A stretch of DNA of 64,000 nt from Strigamia acuminata (lineage: Eukaryota; Arthropoda; Chilopoda; Geophilomorpha; Linotaeniidae). A program made the translations under genes and the position numbers. Below the pieces are notes generated by a model. It was not told the origin of the DNA. It saw only the letters and a list, made by a program, of their open reading frames with translations, and made no database searches. Of this stretch, positions 9,455 through 19,177 are shown piece after piece. Every line of letters starts with the position of its first letter. Position 1 is the first letter of the stretch. The stretch spans positions 123,009 through 187,008 of the forward strand of contig CASHSZ010000126.1 in the NCBI GenBank assembly GCA_949358305.1, in the 5' to 3' direction.

Positions 9455-12241
9455 GTCGACCCGCTAGAATCGTGGGACGCCCTGCCTTCGACGGTGTCAA
9501 CCGCCAACAACATCTTTCGCGGAGCCCTGCCGATTTACCTGCGGCAGGCCTATCCTGCAGAGACCAGCGCCTGGAAAATCCGATTGATGTACTCCAGGAC
9601 CCTCGAGGAAAAATTCGAGCGATCGAAAACGCTGGTCGAGTGCATGACGAAGGAGATGAGGGAGCGAGTGGGGCCGCGGATCCCACCCGATGCGGATCCG
9701 CCGAGCCCCGTTTACTCCGGGTACCTGGAAGAGGCTTACCCAGGCACGGTGGCCGAGCTGCACACCTCCCACAGGTGGAGCGAGGCCCCGACCTTGGCAG
9801 CCCGCCAGAAAATAGTGGACGACGAGATCGAACGCTTAAAGCGCACCGAGACTCACGGAGTAACCCGAGTTCTCGAGAGAAACGGTTTCTCCCCCGAAGA
9901 AATCCGTAGATGGCTTCGCGACATCGAAGAAGACCATTTGACACCCAGATGGATACCACCGGCGAATTTTACGGCCACGCAGTCTGAGATGTGGCAGTTA
10001 TACCACGCTGGTATCCTGGGAAGTCGCCGCCATCACAGAAGATCGAAGCGTCCGGCGGAGTCCGCCCCACGCGGACCCGCACGAAGAAGACAGGCCGTCT
10101 CCCCAACAGAGGCCGGCCCGTCAACGAGTCGCGACTACCGCAGCCGCTCGAGCAGCTCCAGTTCCCGAACTCGAGTTGTCGTGCGCTCGGAGTGTCGCCG
10201 AGTAGTAACGCTCGAGCCTGCCTCGCCAGGCGACGCGCGGGCTGAGCGAACGGTCGAATCTTCCGCCCACTGGGCTGCGAGGACCGAGACACACCAAGAT
10301 CGAGGAAAGAAAAGATCCTCGTTGTTTATGGCGATTACCACACAGTCGTCAGATCAATCCTCGTCGCGACGAACCGTCTCATCACACCAGAGACCGAATT
10401 CTCCGACGGACGTCCCCCAGAGGACGGCCCAACGAAGATCCGTCGCAGCCAGCACCCGGAGGAATCGAAAGCGCAAAGTACGTCAGAAGTTGCGAGCACA
10501 ATCCCTGATAGCTAAGGGATTAGAGAAGGAGCGAGAGATGGCCGCCGCGAAACGGTCCGAACCCCAGAGTCTCGGATCCGCGGCTGGGCCGTCCAGGCTC
10601 CAGGCAGAGATTGATTTGGGAGAATTGACGGAAGAACAAATATCCCAAGAAGAGTCGGACAAGGATGGACCGGTCACGAAACAAGATCTGGCCATGGCAT
10701 TGAAGAACGCCTTCCGAGGATACGCGGCCAACCGGCCGTCGGGCTCAACACCGGCTGTGCCCACCGCGCTTGTGCCCCCACAAGTGCAATCGCGATGGCC
10801 GCCACTCCTCGAGGGTACAAACCCAGCAGTGACCACGTGGACCCCTCCCCGGATGATTCCGGTGGGAGATCCAACTCCCAAACGGGTCAGATACGACGAC
10901 CTACCAGGGATGGGCCGTCCACCGTCACCCCCGACGCCACGAGTGTACCATCCTCATCGCAACGCCGAGTGGTACGCGCAGCGGGAGATGGACGCCAGAT
11001 GCCGGCGTGAAGCGGCCTATCCCCCACTCAGCGAGTTACAAGAATATCTGGCCGAATACGAGAACCCCGCGATTGCCGAGTTGGCCATACGACAGGCCGA
11101 CGCCGCCCAAACTCACCACATCAACTGGGCGATCGAACAGATGCGGACGTTGTCACAACAATTCAGTGACAATCCGGACCGCGCTCACCCCTGCCATCGG
11201 AGCAGTTTGAATTTGGCTGTGACGAACGTACTGGCCCAGCTGCTATCCCTGGGCGTCTTCTTGGACAGTCGGCAAGCTATGGCGGCCTGGACAATCGTCG
11301 ACCGTGAGGGAGTTCACCTTCCTCGGGCGTTGTACCAGGTATGGGCCGGATGGACTCCTGAGCCCGCCTCGCTGCGCTTCGACCTGGCCAGAAATACGGA
11401 AAACCCAGGCCTACAGTTTTCAAAGATGCGTTCGTTAGCATTCCGCTACCGGAACCCCGGAGTCCACCCTTCCTTGTTGCGAACAATTCGGGAGGTTCCG
11501 GAGATACCGGGAACGGCGGCGAGCCTTCCACAGGCCATCGAGACCGCCCCCCCAGAGGCGGCGGTCCAACCATACATACCGACCCCAAAGCCGGTATTCC
11601 CGAAGGAGAAGCGACACGCGAATCGACCCATATTGATTCCGAAGCGTTCCAAGCGAGGACCCCGAACTCCTCCGCTGCCCTCTCCTTCACCACCAGCGGC
11701 AGGGCTGGCCGCTCTCTCTGCAGAGCCGGCTACGCCACCGTTGGAGAGCCCAATGGAGATTCCGCTCCCACCATCGCCTCCGCCGCCCCCAGCAGCGCAG
11801 CTTTATTTGAGGCTGGGAGTGGAATACCCCTTCCTTCAGATGTCGGAGTTCACGCGACAACGCATCATTGACTCCGACGATCACGGCGAATCAATCCTCA
11901 AATGGCTAAACAGAGAAGCCCGATCCACCATGGACGCCGTCTTCCATCGCCGTATCCTACGGGCCCACAGGAAACCCGGATCGAGCGCCGAGTCGCGAAG
12001 GATCCGACTCGTCCCCGATCGATTCCCCGCGTCTACCCGGATTTGGATCCATGAGCGTACGGGGTTGGTTGGCGAGCCAGCCGGCAGTCACCCGCAGTAC
12101 TTCATCAACGAGCGACAAAATCCTGCGGATCTGACAACCTCTCTGCCCCCGGATTTACCACCGCCGCCACCGGCAGTGCCACCCGTGATCCTCCGCCCAT
12201 GCAGAGGAGTGCTGCCGGCTCTTCGCAGAGGAGAGCGATGA
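9455..12241 (+). CDS. Third gene of the Gypsy element, unrecognised accessory protein
   Basis: This long frame (about 929 residues from the predicted acceptor) lies between pol and the 3' LTR, where env sits in errantiviruses. I see no signal peptide, no fusion peptide, no transmembrane anchor and no cysteine pattern, so I do not call it an envelope. The N-terminal 160 residues look globular. Next comes an Arg/Ser-rich stretch (about 180-350) resembling RS or basic nucleic-acid-binding regions, then a mixed central domain with a helical part near 11020-11350. The C-terminus is proline-rich with PPPPP runs. Base composition is GC-rich like gag and pol, so it belongs to the element. The frame has no ATG near its start and probably depends on splicing from 8894. 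Function is unknown; a nucleic-acid-binding or second Gag-like role is only a guess. Confidence 0.7.
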   Translation, partial: VDPLESWDALPSTVSTANNIFRGALPIYLRQAYPAETSAWKIRLMYSRTLEEKFERSKTLVECMTKEMRERVGPRIPPDADPPSPVYSGYLEEAYPGTVAELHTSHRWSEAPTLAARQKIVDDEIERLKRTETHGVTRVLERNGFSPEEIRRWLRDIEEDHLTPRWIPPANFTATQSEMWQLYHAGILGSRRHHRRSKRPAESAPRGPARRRQAVSPTEAGPSTSRDYRSRSSSSSSRTRVVVRSECRRVVTLEPASPGDARAERTVESSAHWAARTETHQDRGKKRSSLFMAITTQSSDQSSSRRTVSSHQRPNSPTDVPQRTAQRRSVAASTRRNRKRKVRQKLRAQSLIAKGLEKEREMAAAKRSEPQSLGSAAGPSRLQAEIDLGELTEEQISQEESDKDGPVTKQDLAMALKNAFRGYAANRPSGSTPAVPTALVPPQVQSRWPPLLEGTNPAVTTWTPPRMIPVGDPTPKRVRYDDLPGMGRPPSPPTPRVYHPHRNAEWYAQREMDARCRREAAYPPLSELQEYLAEYENPAIAELAIRQADAAQTHHINWAIEQMRTLSQQFSDNPDRAHPCHRSSLNLAVTNVLAQLLSLGVFLDSRQAMAAWTIVDREGVHLPRALYQVWAGWTPEPASLRFDLARNTENPGLQFSKMRSLAFRYRNPGVHPSLLRTIREVPEIPGTAASLPQAIETAPPEAAVQPYIPTPKPVFPKEKRHANRPILIPKRSKRGPRTPPLPSPSPPAAGLAALSAEPATPPLESPMEIPLPPSPPPPPAAQLYLRLGVEYPFLQMSEFTRQRIIDSDDHGESILKWLNREARSTMDAVFHRRILRAHRKPGSSAESRRIRLVPDRFPASTRIWIHERTGLVGEPAGSHPQYFINERQNPADLTTSLPPDLPPPPPAVPPVILRPCRGVLPALRRGER

Positions 12242-12276
12242 GAAAATTGAGATCGCTCCGATCCGAGATCGAAGCT

Positions 12277-12286
12277 GGAGGAGGGA
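12277..12286 (+). other. Polypurine tract of the Gypsy element
   Basis: GGAGGAGGGA lies two bases before the 3' LTR. This is the expected position of the RNase H-resistant primer for plus-strand synthesis. Confidence 0.7.
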
Positions 12287-12288
12287 CG

Positions 12289-13108
12289 TGTGGTGACCCA
12301 GTTGGATAAGTGTCCCCCCAGGGCGGATACTTGTCCTATGAGTCACTATGATTAAAGAGTCGTTCCCCCCCGAGTTGGCTCCACCTCCCCATGGCAGGTG
12401 TGTGCCCCGAGGGGGAGGAAGCGGCTGGTGGTCAGCCCCCATTGGTTGATCGCCGGCCCTTCACCCCACTGCATAAAAGGCTGTGTTTCCCGCCTAAAGA
12501 CAGAACTTACACAAACGACACCAAGAACACAGCAACTACCTCACCGTCAGGCCAACTTCAACTACAAGTTAGGATTGATCGAGGATCGCTGAGTAAAGTG
12601 CAAACTGTAACTCTCACGAAGTCACTTGCGAGCTATTCCTGCGAAAGCACGAGAATAGCCCTTGTGAAATCACCCAGAATAATCGCCCAGACGATTATTC
12701 GCCGAAGTAAGTGTCCGAGTGCTTTGTAGGGAACCCCAAAGTTCCTAGACGAGGCCTCTGCGACGCTAAACAAACCCTAGACAACAGGCACGGATAGAAG
12801 ACTCGAAAGAGCATTCCACCGCGTCCGTGAAGACGAATCCGTGACGAATTAACGACAACTCGAGACGCCGCCTTTGTTCCGCCGACCACGCGGAATCGAC
12901 GACGCCATCTTGAGAAATCCTTTGTTCGACGCTGACCACGTCGACTCTAGAATTATTACTGAGTGTATTTTAAAGGCATAAAGCCTGGTGAATAAATTAC
13001 CTGTTTATTTACATACATTTGGTATTCATTTGGGTATTTACATAATTGATCACAGGTAAAGTATTACACGTTAGCGCTATTTAAACCTATACCAAGTAGG
13101 ACGCGACA
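12289..13108 (+). repeat. 3' LTR of the Gypsy element
   Basis: This is the 820-bp direct repeat of 240-1059, offset 12049 throughout. ACTC at 13109-13112 completes the target duplication. Confidence 0.95.
12991..12996 (+). terminator. Polyadenylation signal in the 3' LTR
   Basis: AATAAA, the same position as 942-947 in the 5' LTR, is the likely 3'-end signal for element transcripts. Confidence 0.5.
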
Positions 13109-13111
13109 ACT

Positions 13112-13356
13112 CAGTCAAACGTTGCGAGTGTTCAAGGTAAGGAATCAAATTTCAATGGACTGATTCTGCATAATATTGAACCGAACCGATGAAATCGATC
13201 GACGACTGGGACACTTTTGATTCCAGGTGGCTCAAAGCGCAGCAATACAATCTCAGAGTGTTGGTGTCGTTGTATTCTGACGACGCCGTTGAGGAGGAGC
13301 TGGATATGGGCGTGCTCACGTGTCCTAATGTTTCCAGAATCGACATTTCGAGGTTT
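13112..13356 (+). pseudogene. LRR-family exon-3 fragment abutting the Gypsy element
   Basis: Bases from 13112 resemble exon 3 of copy C. They share a 12-base run CAAACGTTGCGA, then the stretch around the D-x-F-D-S-x-W-L-K motif, then a V-L-T-C-P motif near 13310-13325. The similarity stops near 13356, where the sequence changes abruptly into the upstream region of copy A (compare 19070-19160 before copy C). It is therefore a truncated exon fused to another copy's 5' flank. The Gypsy 3' LTR forms its left edge, but the missing half is not evident in 1-239. Confidence 0.6.
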
Positions 13357-13461
13357 GTTTATTTGTTGCTGCAGTAACTATTGTTGCAAATTTAGAAAAT
13401 CAAAACACATAAACGAACCAAACAGGGAATTTTACGTCGGAATATCATCAGCGGATCGAAA

Positions 13462-14828
13462 ATGCCGACATTAGCGGACATGGCGATTCAAATTCTTTTT
13501 AGGTTTATCATTCAATGGAACGTCGAAGATAGTTTTGACGTTAAAATGAAAGAGACGATGTAATTAATCGCTTATTTCGATAAACTACGTGAGTGTCACA
13601 CGGATTTGACCATTTATTTTGCAATTATCAACATCAGATTGTTTGATTTAGCTCGTAATCTTCGTGAAGATATTCTGAAGAAGTTATATTTCGCGACTTT
13701 TTGGGACGCAAGTGTTCGCAAGCCAGAGGCGAGGGACGTCGCTCCGTTTGTATACAAAGAGCAGAAACCAGATAACTTAATTTCCGACACTTTTGAGTGT
13801 CATTTTCGGACTCAGCGTACCTTGTTTGGTAAGTAACCAAATTTTGGGCCCATTCCGAAGCGGGCCCTTTTCTAAAGTAAGCCCCACCAATGGAACTACC
13901 TCCACATACAAGTGGTCTTTTTAACGGAAAAGTATATTATCTTGAAAAACAAACACAATTTGTACATAAACATAAGAAATTTGCGTGCACACTCCATTGC
14001 TATATTTGTTTTAATTCCCTTAACTCTGTCTATTCGCACAGAATCTGACAGGGTTACAACTGCCCGGAGGATGTACACTGACAGCCAAAACCTCCAAAAG
14101 AATGTGCCAGACTTTGCCAAAGCTATTGACGCTCAATATTTCTCACACTGTTGTTGAAGACGACGCGGCGACATACATCGCTCGGCTGCCACTCGTTAGG
14201 TTTCTTGCCTGCAAAATCAACGAAGACTTCATAAGAAAACTTTGCACGCAAGACTCCACCCTCAGAAAAACGCTACTATATTGCAAGTTAAGCAATGAAC
14301 TTCCAATAGACTGCTTCACTTTAATATTAAACAGGATGAAATCAATAATACAGAGTATTCTTGGACACTGACGATTCCAGGTGGCTCAAAGCGCTGCAGC
14401 CGATCGGCGCGCCACCGCAGCAATACTTTCTGACAAGATTGGTCTTCCAGTACCCACACGACGACATTGAGGCCAAACTAGAAATAGGCGCGCTCACATG
14501 TGCTCCGCGGGATACCGGGTATTTGCCGGTGGCCCGTGCCGCTGTGAATTTTTTACTCGGTTTGTTGTTGTGGCCGTTTGGTTTCGGACAATTCCAGAAG
14601 AAGAAACTCAAAAGTTTGATAATTGGTGAATGCGACTTGTTGGGGCCGTTGGGGTTCGAGGATCTCTTAAAAATCGATTCTTTGGTGCAGTTAGTGATAC
14701 TTTTGCGAATTGATGAGACGCGAAGACAACATTTTGACGTTGGAGCAATGCAGCTAATGGCGGAAAAACACGGAGTGCGCCTGGAAATAAAATTTGTAGA
14801 CCCGCACGAAGATGTGCTTGAAGGTTGA
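13462..14828 (+). pseudogene. LRR-family gene copy A, decayed
   Basis: The three-exon layout of copies B and C is still visible: exon 1 13462-13588, exon 2 from 13652, exon 3 from 14042 (acceptor CGCACAG). Disabling changes are clear. In exon 1 a TAA at 13561-13563 replaces the GAA of copy C. The second half of exon 2 has lost its conserved C-G-H-K-L-K end. Exon 3 shifts frame between about 14342 and 14371. About 100 or more codons between the L-T-C motif (near 14500) and the A-R-A-A-V-N segment are missing. The tail again matches the family (C-D-L-L-G-P, H-F-D-V-G-A). It is a pseudogene of the short-exon-1 subfamily. Confidence 0.75.
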
Positions 14829-15737
14829 TGGCGGCAATGATGACGACCAATGAGTTGTCAGAGGCTTCGTGTCTGCATTAAGTCGATTCTTTTGTATTAA
14901 AAATTAAATGTCAATATGCCATGTCTAACAAGTGTCATGTGTAGATCTGGGACGAACTTTTTTGTGAATTTTGTTTGAAATTAAACAGTTTTGATGCATA
15001 ATTCAATACTTATCAAATTTATTTTCAACAAATGGAACTATACTAGTAAAGTAAGTTTTGACATTTATTCAACAGATGGAGCCACTGGAAAACTTGGTCA
15101 TTTTGCTGCAATTTGAATTGGGTACAAGTGTATTCTCGCTTTCACGCATCGATATTTTTTTAAACCGATGAATTAAGCGATTACATTTTTTGGGCGCCAA
15201 ATAAGGCTATTGCCAATTTGGGAGCGATTTAAGAAATTTCCAATCTGCCTATTGCCAATTAGGTCTTCGTGGTCCCGGATGCATCACATCACATTTCACA
15301 CATTTTTAATGTGCCATTTTTTATTTTCTCAAGTCATCCCAATTTCAACAGTTTAAGAAAAATATATACCGGTAGTTGTTTTCTGTGTCTTATTTTTTTT
15401 AAATATCTACAATGTATTAATTTGTAATAACAGAAATAAGATGTAAAATAAATAAAGATATCTGCATTCATTTTACTGTAATTCTAACAATATATTATTT
15501 TTCAAATAATTTTCTGTTTAAATTTTGTTTCTTTACTTACTTTTAGGGTTTTTGTGGTTTATTTATGGATTTTTGTGATCTTTTGTTTGATTTTTTGCTT
15601 TACTTTTCGCCATATTTTACTATTTTACCCCGTTGATTGTTGTTCAACATTTCGACGTTTGATTATCCGTTGCTACAGTAACTATTGTTGTAAATTTTAA
15701 ATAGAATCAAAATTTGTAAGCCTCGAGGGCAGAACTA
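14829..15737. other. Spacer between LRR copies A and B
   Basis: No gene is seen. The first 120 bp match the 3' flanks of copies B and C (GAGTTGTCAGAGGCT and CATGTCTAACAAGTGTCAT), so they are a shared 3' UTR. The segment 15650-15720 matches the upstream region of copy C and is probably the proximal promoter or 5' UTR of copy B. Confidence 0.5.
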
Positions 15738-15997
15738 CACTTTACGGGCGAATCGTCAAATTTTCATTGTTGGGAGCGACAATCACAATTCTTCCCATAC
15801 TTATCACAAGTCAATAAATGCCCAATTTCCTTCACATTAATAAAACCAGTTAAGGTGAGGCGAGACCCCCCTTGTTAAGAAAAAAAGAAAAAAAATACCC
15901 GTCAGTATCATTAAGTCAGCAAAATGATGGGTTATTCGCCAGCGCTCCCAACAATGAAAATTCGGATGATCGGTAGTGACGATTCGCCCGTAAAGTG
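15738..15997. mobile_element. Short TIR element (MITE), TA-flanked
   Basis: The ends are inverted repeats: CACTTTACGGGCGAATCGTC on the left (15738 on) and its complement on the right (ending 15997). TA lies on both sides (15736-15737 and 15998-15999). An inner segment reading TTTTCATTGTTGGGAGCG is also inverted, after a 14-nt insertion in the right arm. At 260 bp with no coding, it looks like a non-autonomous Tc1/mariner-type element in the 5' flank of copy B. Confidence 0.6.
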
Positions 15998-16118
15998 TAG
16001 TTTTACCGCATCGGCAAGTTTCAAATCAAAATTTCAGTTGTAAATTTTAACAAAAATCAAAATTTTTAAGCATCTAGTTTCAAATCAAAATTTTAGGTCG
16101 GGATATTAAATATTGAAA

Positions 16119-18369
16119 ATGCGGACATTAAAGGACCTGGCTATTAAAATTCTATTCGGGTGTCTTGTTCAAAGGCCTATTGAAGAAATGGAAGAAGATC
16201 GAGTCAGTACCACACTGGAATTAATGGATTACTTCGATAAAGTCATTGCTGGACAGGCCCGGCGGGATACCGGCAAATTGACGGTGATTCGTGACGTTGT
16301 GAATCCTTTTTTTCATTTACTTTGGCCTCCTAACCTGTTGGGATTTCTGATTACTAAATGTGTTCCACCCTGGCTAGCCGTGAATATACAACGTGAGTGT
16401 CACGGATTTGTGGATTTTTTTCGGAATTATTAATATGAAATTGTTTGATTTTAGCTCGTACTAGTACTGTTCGTACAGAAATGTTGAAGTTATTGAATGA
16501 CCCGAGTTTTTGGGACGGAAGTGTTCGCCGTCCAGAGGCGTGGGACGTCGCTCTGTTTTTAGACGATGAGCAGAAAGAACTGAAGTTGGAGTTTACGAGT
16601 CCAAATTTTGATTTGGATTTTTTGCTTCGAGTTTGTGGCCACAAATTGAAAGTGAGTGCTCAAATGGAACTACCTCCACATACAAGTGGCCTTTTTAACA
16701 GAAAAGTGTATTTTCTTGAAAAACACGAGAGCGGCCGGAATTTCCCCCTACCTACAACGGCCAAAACCGGTCATAACGATCGTTATGATAAATAATAATT
16801 TAATAATTTTTAATGACTAATAGTTTAATCATCTATGTCGGGAAACAAGACATAACTAAAGTTGCGTGAGTCTGAAATCAAAATCTCCATTTTAATTTTA
16901 TCAGGTTTTATAAAATCCATCAATTTTTGTTTAACTATTTTCTTCGCATATTTCGCGCGTTTTGGAATTTAAAACAACTCAATTTGACGCCAAAACATTG
17001 TATGCAGTATTGTGCACATATCGTTTGTGCTATTTTGACCGGTCATTTTGACCGGTTTCGGCCGTTCTAGGTTAATTCTCTTTTTGTTTTTATTTTTTAA
17101 GAAAAATGCCACGTTTGCTGATTTATGATGTAAAGCATCACAAATCAACTAAAGTAAAAATAAAAACAAACATTGTAAATTCATTGGGTTGGTCAAAAAG
17201 ACCGATCTGGCCGTTCTAGTGTTAAAAAAAATTTATTTCATTAATTGTACTAACTGTATCTATTCGCACAGAATCTGGGATTGTTACAACTGCCCCTGGG
17301 ATGTACGCTGACAGCCAAAACCTGCAAAAATATGTGCCAGACTTTGCCAAAGCTGTGGAAACTCGACATTTCTCACACTGTGGTTGAAGAAGACGCGGGG
17401 AAGTACATTGCTCGGATGCCACTCAATGAGCTTATTGCCGACGGAACCAACGAAGATTTCGTGAGAAAGCTATGTGCGAAATCCTCCATCCTGAGCAACA
17501 CCTTGGAAATTTTCAAGTTGAGCAATGATCTTCCTATGGACTGCTACCGCTCTATATTCAAGAGGATGAAAGAGATCGTAGTCTTGGCCACTGACGACTC
17601 CAGGTGGCTCAAAGGGCTGAAGCCGAGACGACGCGCACCATTGCCGCAATACAATCTGAGGCAATTGGTGTTGGTGCACCCTCGCGACGACATTGAAGAC
17701 GACCTGGAGATAGCCGCGCTCACGTGTCCTTTAGTTGACAAAATCGTCATCACTCCGAATGTTTTCACTCCCAAATTGCTGCAGACTTTGACGAAATTCA
17801 AGTATTTGGATGAACTGTTCGTTGACTTGCGTTATGACTCGGACGTAAATTTAACGGAGGAAAATGAGACTTTTGATCGAGTTTGTTTGCAAGATTTGCG
17901 GTTTGAAAACTTGGTAAATTTTGCCCTGGACGATGAAAACGACCGTTGGGTTAGCTCCGGCTACTTGTGCGAGGTGTTGGCCATGTGCCCCAATCTGAAC
18001 AATCTTCTTCTTTTGAATTGCTCCGGCTTCAGTAACAAAATTGCGCACGAAGTGGCCGACGTGATAGCGGTAAAGAGCGCTCGACTGGCCCGTGCCGCTG
18101 CGAATTTTTTACTTCGTTTGTCGCGCTTTCGATCAAGAATTGACAGTCCGGCGCTCAAACGTTTGGAGATTGTTGAATGCAACTTGTTGGGGCCGTCGGG
18201 GATTGAAGATCTGTTAAACATCGATTCTCTGTGGATGTTAGAAGTGAGCTTGAGAATAGATGAGATGAGAAGAGATCACTTTGACGTTGGTGCGCTCCAG
18301 CGAATGGCTCATAAACGCGGTGTGCGCCTGACACTACAATTTCTTCCCTGGGTCGAGAATGTCAACTAA
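16119..18369 (+). CDS. LRR-family gene copy B (three exons, 522 aa)
   Basis: Best model: exons 16119-16392, 16455-16651 and 17272-18369, with GT-AG introns whose phases (1, then 0) match copies C and D. Donors are CAAC/GTGAGT and GAAA/GTGAGT; acceptors are TTTTAG/C and GCACAG/A. Exon 1 begins with a helix (L-A-I-K-I-L-F) similar in position to F-box or VHL-box N-termini, then a hydrophobic extension absent from copies A and C. Exon 2 ends in C-G-H-K-L-K. Exon 3 carries cysteine-type leucine-rich repeats, for example LNNLLLLNCSGFSNK, and ends in H-F-D-V-G-A-L-Q-R-M. A 22-residue insertion near 18085-18150 is not in copy C. A substrate-receptor role in a ubiquitin ligase is possible but unproven. 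The reading frame is open throughout the model. Confidence 0.65.
16751..17071. mobile_element. piggyBac-like TIR element in intron 2 of copy B
   Basis: The left end CCTACAACGGCCAAAACCGG resembles the complement of the right end (17030-17071, finishing GGCCGTTCTAGG). TTAA follows at 17072-17075, as for piggyBac-type ends. The left flank lacks TTAA, so the pair is imperfect. A third related end (GGCCGTTCTAG) lies at 17209-17219, followed by GTTAA. There is no coding capacity. Assignment rests on the terminal motif only. Confidence 0.4.
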
Positions 18370-19177
18370 CCGAGTTTGTCAGAGGCTGCATGTCTACACT
18401 AAATTGATTTTTTTGTTTTATTCAGATATAAAAAGCTGATATCCCATGTCTAAAAAGTGTCATATCTATGTCTCAAATTTGCAAACAGAAAAATGCATTT
18501 TAAAGTAGAACAATTGAATTTAGTGACCAAAGGAGTTGTCACAGGCCGAGCCTGCATTCAATCGATTTTTTTGTATTCAAAAATAAAAAGGGAATATGCC
18601 ATGTCGAACAAGTGTCATATGTAGATCCGCAACAAACCTTTTTTATGAATTTTGTCTGAAATCAAGCAGAAATCAATTTTTATCATATTTATTTTCAACA
18701 AATGGAACTATAAAGAAATTTTGCATTTATTCAACAGATGGAGCCACTGTGGCAAACATTGTGGCAGTTTAATGTTACGGGTGAGTTTCATCATTTTCTG
18801 CATCAAAAATTAACATTCAACAATGGAGTATCGAAGATGGCGTTTCTGAGTGCTCGTGGTCACCGGAACAATGAATTCATCTTGGTCCTCGCTTTGGGTC
18901 TTTTAACGGGTCTGTGTAAAAAGAATAAAGGTATGCATTGTTTTATATATTGTTTTTCAAATGATTCTCAGTTTTAACTTTTTTGTTGTTCATTTATTGA
19001 TTTTTTTGCATTTTTGATTGTATTTTTTGGTTTACTTTTGGGCATATTTTATTGTTTCACTCGGTTGATCGTTTGTTTATCTGTTGCTGCAGTGACTATT
19101 GTTGGAAGTTTAGAAAGTCAAAATGTAAACGAACCGAACCAAAATTTTCCGTCGGAATCGAATCAGCGGGTTCGAAA
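18370..19177. other. Spacer between LRR copies B and C with an orphan family 3' UTR
   Basis: Copy B's own 3' UTR follows its stop. A second copy of the same 3' UTR (18533-18640, GCCATGTCGAACAAGTGTCAT) has no exon in front of it, implying a deleted family member. 19060-19177 is the conserved upstream region of copy C. The ATG-led frame at 18738-18977 has no family resemblance and is not called. Confidence 0.45.

Larger units (their letters stand above)
240..13108 (+). mobile_element. Complete Ty3/Gypsy LTR retrotransposon (12.87 kb)
   Basis: The element is bounded by two 820-bp direct repeats (240-1059 and 12289-13108) that start TGTGG and end GCGACA. I saw no difference between them where I compared bases. 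ACTC flanks both sides (236-239 and 13109-13112) as a 4-bp target duplication. Inside, in order, are a tRNA-Pro-type primer binding site, gag, a -1 frameshift site, pol (protease, RT, RNase H, integrase with a GPY/F-type tail), a third gene, and a polypurine tract next to the 3' LTR. Domain order PR-RT-RH-IN and the integrase tail place it in Ty3/Gypsy (Metaviridae). Identical LTRs and open frames indicate a recent, possibly active copy. It is much longer than usual (5-7 kb) because of a large Gag and the third gene. Confidence 0.95.

Noticed and set aside
9455-12241. Envelope protein in the Gypsy third gene
   Set aside because: No signal peptide, fusion peptide, transmembrane anchor or cysteine pattern can be seen. 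The protein is Arg/Ser- and Pro-rich.
18738-18977. 79-residue frame upstream of LRR copy C
   Set aside because: It has no resemblance to the LRR exons, and a related ATGGAGCCACTGG start near 15076 is not open.
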